From positions 1-10,922 of the forward strand of contig JACMKH010000253.1 in NCBI GenBank assembly GCA_014380205.1: a stretch of DNA of 10,922 bases. The letters are read 5' to 3'. The notes beneath the pieces were generated by a model. The model was not told the DNA's origin and did no database searches. It saw only the letters and a list, made by a program, of their open reading frames with translations. The translations under genes were made by a program, and so were the position numbers. How positions within the stretch are numbered: the first letter of the stretch is position 1; the number at the start of each line of letters is the position of its first letter. Shown here one piece after another: positions 7,365-10,922 of the stretch. The DNA is from Sphingomonadaceae bacterium. Lineage in GTDB: Bacteria; Pseudomonadota; Alphaproteobacteria; Sphingomonadales; Sphingomonadaceae.

Positions 7365-7511
7365 CGCATATTGTCGGAACAAAGGCTGAACGGTTCCTAT
7401 TCGCGGCAGGTCGTGGCAGCATGGACCGATGACCGCGCTCGAACGGCGCAAGCTGCCTGCAATCGCCTGTGGGTCGTACCGCCGCAATCGCCGTGGCGGC
7501 TGATGGTCTAA
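7365..7511 (+). pseudogene. Possible C-terminal remnant of a gene (48 residues)
   Basis: After a TAG at 7362-7364 a frame stays open to TAA 7509-7511. It ends in a plausible protein sequence (SRQVVAAWTDDRARTAQ, then NRLWVVPPQSPWRLMV) but has no ATG or GTG start with a ribosome site; TTG 7371 is the only early start. Its third-position G/C is lower than that of neighbouring genes. It may be the tail of a deleted gene or chance; I do not recognise it. Confidence 0.2.
7377..7391 (-). promoter_or_regulatory. Possible LexA (SOS) box
   Basis: On the - strand the sequence reads GTTC-AGCCTTT-GTTC (on the + strand GAACAAAGGCTGAAC), which matches the direct-repeat GTTC-N7-GTTC box of alphaproteobacterial LexA, including the GAACAAA half often seen. 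No credible gene follows it in either direction. With eight fixed bases, a chance match somewhere on two strands of a window this size is not rare (about 0.3 expected), so confidence is limited. Confidence 0.35.
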
Positions 7512-7603
7512 GGCGGCGGCGCCTCCACCCAGCGGCCGTCGGCGCACATCAATGGCGTGTTCGAAAGCGAGGCTCCAGCCGAGATCGCCTGACGCGCTGT
7601 CCG
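7508..7603 (-). pseudogene. Possible C-terminal remnant of a gene (31 residues)
   Basis: On the - strand a frame runs from after TGA 7606-7604 to TAG 7510-7508 and encodes RQAISAGASLSNTPLMCADGR and then WVEAPPP. It looks like the end of a real protein with suitable third-position G/C, but has no proper start. It converges on the + strand remnant with the two stop codons overlapping. It stops just short of the repeat cluster at 7629, as if the 5' part had been lost there. Family unknown. Confidence 0.2.
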
Positions 7604-7628
7604 TCAGAAAGTGTCCGTAGGGAGATAA

Positions 7629-7753
7629 GTATTGTGTTCCCGGAATTCCCCGGAGGTATTGTGTCCCCGGCATTCCCCGGAATTCCGAGCCTCCGGAATT
7701 CCTTTGATGATAGGGCTATGGAGGCGGTCTTGTGTCCCCGGGCTTCCCCTCGA
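7629..7753. repeat. Cluster of GTATTGTGTCCCCGG-type repeats (REP/MITE-like)
   Basis: Two 26-bp units at 7629-7654 and 7656-7681 differ at only two positions. Each begins GTATTGTGT and ends ATTCCCCGGA. A third, degenerate copy lies at 7727-7752 (about 20 of 26 matching, starting GTCTTGTGTCCCCGG). The core CCGGAATTCC also occurs three times, at 7640-7649, 7677-7686 and 7693-7702. I have the impression that similar sequence accompanies REP-associated (Y1) transposases in other proteobacteria, but no transposase is present here. The third copy overlaps the 3' end of the neighbouring - strand gene. Confidence 0.7.
7679..7702. repeat. Perfect 9-bp hairpin within the repeat cluster
   Basis: GGAATTCCG (7679-7687) and CGGAATTCC (7694-7702) are perfect inverted repeats around the loop AGCCTC. 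The hairpin lies 14 bp past the stop codon of the - strand gene ending at 7716. It has no T-run, so it resembles a REP-type palindrome more than an intrinsic terminator, although it could still protect the mRNA 3' end. Confidence 0.6.
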
Positions 7754-8480
7754 CGATCCCGTTCAATACCGTGAGCGTATTTCGATCCGGAAGGCCCTCA
7801 AAACTCTCTATAATTTCAATCGCTTCCTGTGCAGTATCAGCCGCTGCCTCTCGCCCGTCTTTATCCCCAACAAGTGCCGCATTTCGTAAGGCGACCGCAG
7901 CATGAAAGAAGGCAAAGGGCTCATCACTGCGAAACCTGTCCAGGATCCATTGATAATCCAATTTCCCCGGATCAACCTGCATGATGGCAATGGCAGTTAA
8001 TCTATTTCCAGACGAGGGTGAACGCTTTAGCTCATCCAAAAAATTTATTGCGGAAGGGGCTAACGTCCGCATTCTCACTAAAACATCAGTCATAGCCCTT
8101 GTCCGTTCACGACTTGAAGGTAGAACTTTTCGTATAGTTTCGTATTCAATACATAACTGCTGAACTTGATCGCGTAGGGATTGCTGATCGAGGCCTTTTG
8201 CGGCGATCTGAATCCGAGCGGCGGAACGGATTTGCTCGGGCGAAATAGTACCAGGTTCAGCCACCGCCTGCTCGATAAGCCCTTTGGCTTCGGCCTCCAA
8301 TTCAGCTTCGAAAGAGCCCAGTTTCAGTTTCTGCATGCGGCTAATCGCCGATGGCAATTTTTCAAAGGCCGCACTCAGCGGTCCCCGAAACATAAAAAAG
8401 ATGACCAGAAAGGCGATGGGCCACGCGATGGCGGCGACAAGCGCGGCAATTGCGGTGACCAAGGCGGCAATCGCTATCAT
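7716..8480 (-). CDS. Membrane-anchored helical protein of unknown function, low-GC
   Basis: A 254-residue protein. Residues 3-31 form one long hydrophobic helix (Ala/Ile/Val-rich, then WPIAFLVIFFMF), followed by Arg32, so a single N-terminal anchor with the rest in the cytoplasm is likely. Residues 36-75 are an amphipathic, Glu/Ala-rich, possibly coiled-coil linker. The body (about 80-245) is helical, with EYETIRKVLPSSRERTRAM at 112-130, RMRTLAPSAINFLDEL at 136-151, a helical-repeat-like part (GNRLTAIAIMQVDP; DEPFAFFHAAVALRNAAL) and EAIEIIESFEGLPDR. I have seen similar uncharacterised proteins with a TM anchor plus an EYxxIR...PS...RTxxM motif but cannot name the family or an activity; no catalytic motif is evident. 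ATG 8480 has GGAGGA just upstream. GC is low: 26 of 60 bases in each of 7981-8040 and 8041-8100, against 44 of 60 at 9001-9060. Its last residues (PGDTRPPP) are encoded within or next to a repeat copy. It lies 41 bp after ettA on the same strand. Confidence 0.82.
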   Translation of the reverse strand: MIAIAALVTAIAALVAAIAWPIAFLVIFFMFRGPLSAAFEKLPSAISRMQKLKLGSFEAELEAEAKGLIEQAVAEPGTISPEQIRSAARIQIAAKGLDQQSLRDQVQQLCIEYETIRKVLPSSRERTRAMTDVLVRMRTLAPSAINFLDELKRSPSSGNRLTAIAIMQVDPGKLDYQWILDRFRSDEPFAFFHAAVALRNAALVGDKDGREAAADTAQEAIEIIESFEGLPDRNTLTVLNGIVEGKPGDTRPPP

Positions 8481-8521
8481 CTATCCTCCGACACAGTAGA
8501 ATTTTGGCGGCGAGGCAGGGC

Positions 8522-10201
<1,680 letters not shown>

Positions 10202-10321
10202 GGGACGTTGGTGCTCCGGGGATTGGGATGCGGGAAGGCTTGGCGGGCATGTAGGGGGGCGGACGGGATTTGGGAAGCGGCGCGGGTTGGCGGGCGCGGA
10301 TCGCGCGGCTAAGCGCCCGGA

Positions 10322-10922
10322 ATGAACAAGCTCCTCCCCCTCCTCCTCGCCGCCGCCCTCCCCTTCCCCGCGCTCGCGCAGCTTTCCGATGCACGCATCG
10401 CCGAGATGCGCGACGAGGCGCTGGCGGAGGACGAAATCGCCTGGGACATCACCGAAAGCCTCACCACCGAGATCGGTCCTCGGCTGGGCGGAACGCCCGC
10501 CGAGGCGCGCGCGCGGGCTTGGGCGGTTGAGCAACTCTCGGCGCTCGGCTTCCGCAACGTGCGGATCGAAACGTTCATGATGCCGACCTGGGTGCGCGGC
10601 GAGGAGCGCGCCGAGATCGTCTCGCCCTATCCGCAGCCGATGCACGTCACCGCGCTCGGCGCGAGCGGCGCGACGCCGGCCGAGGGGATCGCCGCCGAGG
10701 TCCTCCAGTTCGACAGCATCGCCGCGCTCACCGCCGCCGCGCCTGGAAGCCTCGCGGGCAAGATTGCCTTCATCACGCACCGCATGGAGCCGACGCAGGA
10801 CGGATCGGGCTATGGCTTCGCGGGGCCCGCGCGCTGGAACGCGCCCTCGCTCGCCGCCGAGCGCGGCGCGGCGGCGGTGGTGATCCGCTCGGTTGGCACC
10901 GACAGCCACCGCAACCCGCACA
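10322..10922 (+). CDS. Secreted M28-family peptidase, N-terminal part (cut by window edge)
   Basis: The first 200 residues of an exported metallopeptidase. Residues 1-19 are a signal peptide (MNKLLPLLLAAALPFPALA, cleavage before Gln20). The mature part opens like carboxypeptidase-Q-type M28 enzymes: a helical segment, then SLTTEIGPRLGGTPAEARARAW (residues 46-67), LGFRNVRIE (75-83) and WVRGEERAEIVSPYP (89-103). A PA-type insert domain seems to start after about residue 115, and GAAAVVIRSVGTDSHRNPH reaches the right edge. The zinc ligands lie beyond the window, so activity cannot be judged. The usual role is hydrolysis of peptides or dipeptides in the periplasm or outside the cell. ATG 10322 is chosen because the signal peptide begins there; the ribosome site is weak (CCCGGA directly upstream). 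Confidence 0.88.
   Translation, partial: MNKLLPLLLAAALPFPALAQLSDARIAEMRDEALAEDEIAWDITESLTTEIGPRLGGTPAEARARAWAVEQLSALGFRNVRIETFMMPTWVRGEERAEIVSPYPQPMHVTALGASGATPAEGIAAEVLQFDSIAALTAAAPGSLAGKIAFITHRMEPTQDGSGYGFAGPARWNAPSLAAERGAAAVVIRSVGTDSHRNPH

Larger units (their letters stand above)
7088..7628. other. Intergenic stretch without a supportable gene
   Basis: About 540 bp after the acylphosphatase. Open frames here lack family resemblance, good ribosome binding sites or the G/C third-position bias of the neighbours. It holds two short tandem direct repeats near 7116-7199, a possible LexA box at 7377-7391, and two short convergent open frames meeting at about 7509 that look somewhat protein-like and may be gene remnants. 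I see no tRNA and no clear intrinsic terminator. Confidence 0.6.

Noticed and set aside
7429..7503. 24-codon + strand ORF (MTALERRKLP...) downstream of the LexA-like box
   Set aside because: No Shine-Dalgarno, no recognisable product, and another frame through the same bases looks more protein-like.
7245..7673. 142-residue - strand frame beginning MPGTQYLRGIPGTQYL
   Set aside because: Its start is the translated repeat itself and the rest is Arg-rich with no recognisable domain. Treated as a spurious frame across a repeat.
7629..7702. CRISPR array
   Set aside because: Only two near-identical units separated by one base; there are no spacers and no cas genes.
10202..10921. Long N-terminal extension of ettA
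   Set aside because: The frame stays open, but it is antisense to the signal peptide and body of the M28 peptidase, and EttA proteins begin at the MAVQYSY position.

Overview
The window looks like a chromosomal segment of a high-GC alphaproteobacterium, most likely a sphingomonad (Sphingomonadaceae or a close relative). The reasons are the strong G/C bias at third codon positions, a large TonB-dependent receptor whose mature N-terminus carries the '[10 protein letters not shown]' type of motif, and the overall character of UvrC, EttA and the M28 peptidase. This is inference from recognition; no search was run.

Layout, left to right. (1) 1-132: C-terminal tail of an unidentified + strand gene. 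(2) 181-1290 (+): polytopic membrane protein of unknown function with an invariant-looking EEISW...NLHN core. (3) 1306-4125 (-): TonB-dependent outer-membrane receptor, converging on the membrane protein with only 15 bp between the stop codons. (4) 4296-4697 (-): DUF1801 protein. (5) 4776-6701 (-): uvrC, nucleotide excision repair. (6) 6812-7087 (+): acylphosphatase, divergent from uvrC. (7) 7088-7715: about 630 bp with no gene I can support, holding short direct repeats, a possible LexA box, two possible gene remnants and a cluster of GTATTGTGTCCCCGG-type repeats with a perfect hairpin. (8) 7716-8480 (-): a 254-aa membrane-anchored helical protein with much lower GC than its surroundings. (9) 8522-10201 (-): ettA, the ABC-F translational throttle. 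(10) 10322-10922 (+): 5' part of a secreted M28-type peptidase, cut by the window edge.

Most of the window is core housekeeping (DNA repair, translation control, acylphosphatase) plus envelope functions (receptor, exported peptidase). I see no defence, biosynthetic or mobile-element operon and no tRNA, rRNA or CRISPR. The part that departs from the background is 7088-8480: a repeat-rich gap followed by a low-GC membrane-anchored gene whose last codons overlap a degenerate copy of the repeat. That gene sits 41 bp downstream of ettA on the same strand, so it may be read from the ettA transcript. It is the best candidate here for something undescribed, but the evidence supports only an accessory gene of unknown role, not a defined system.
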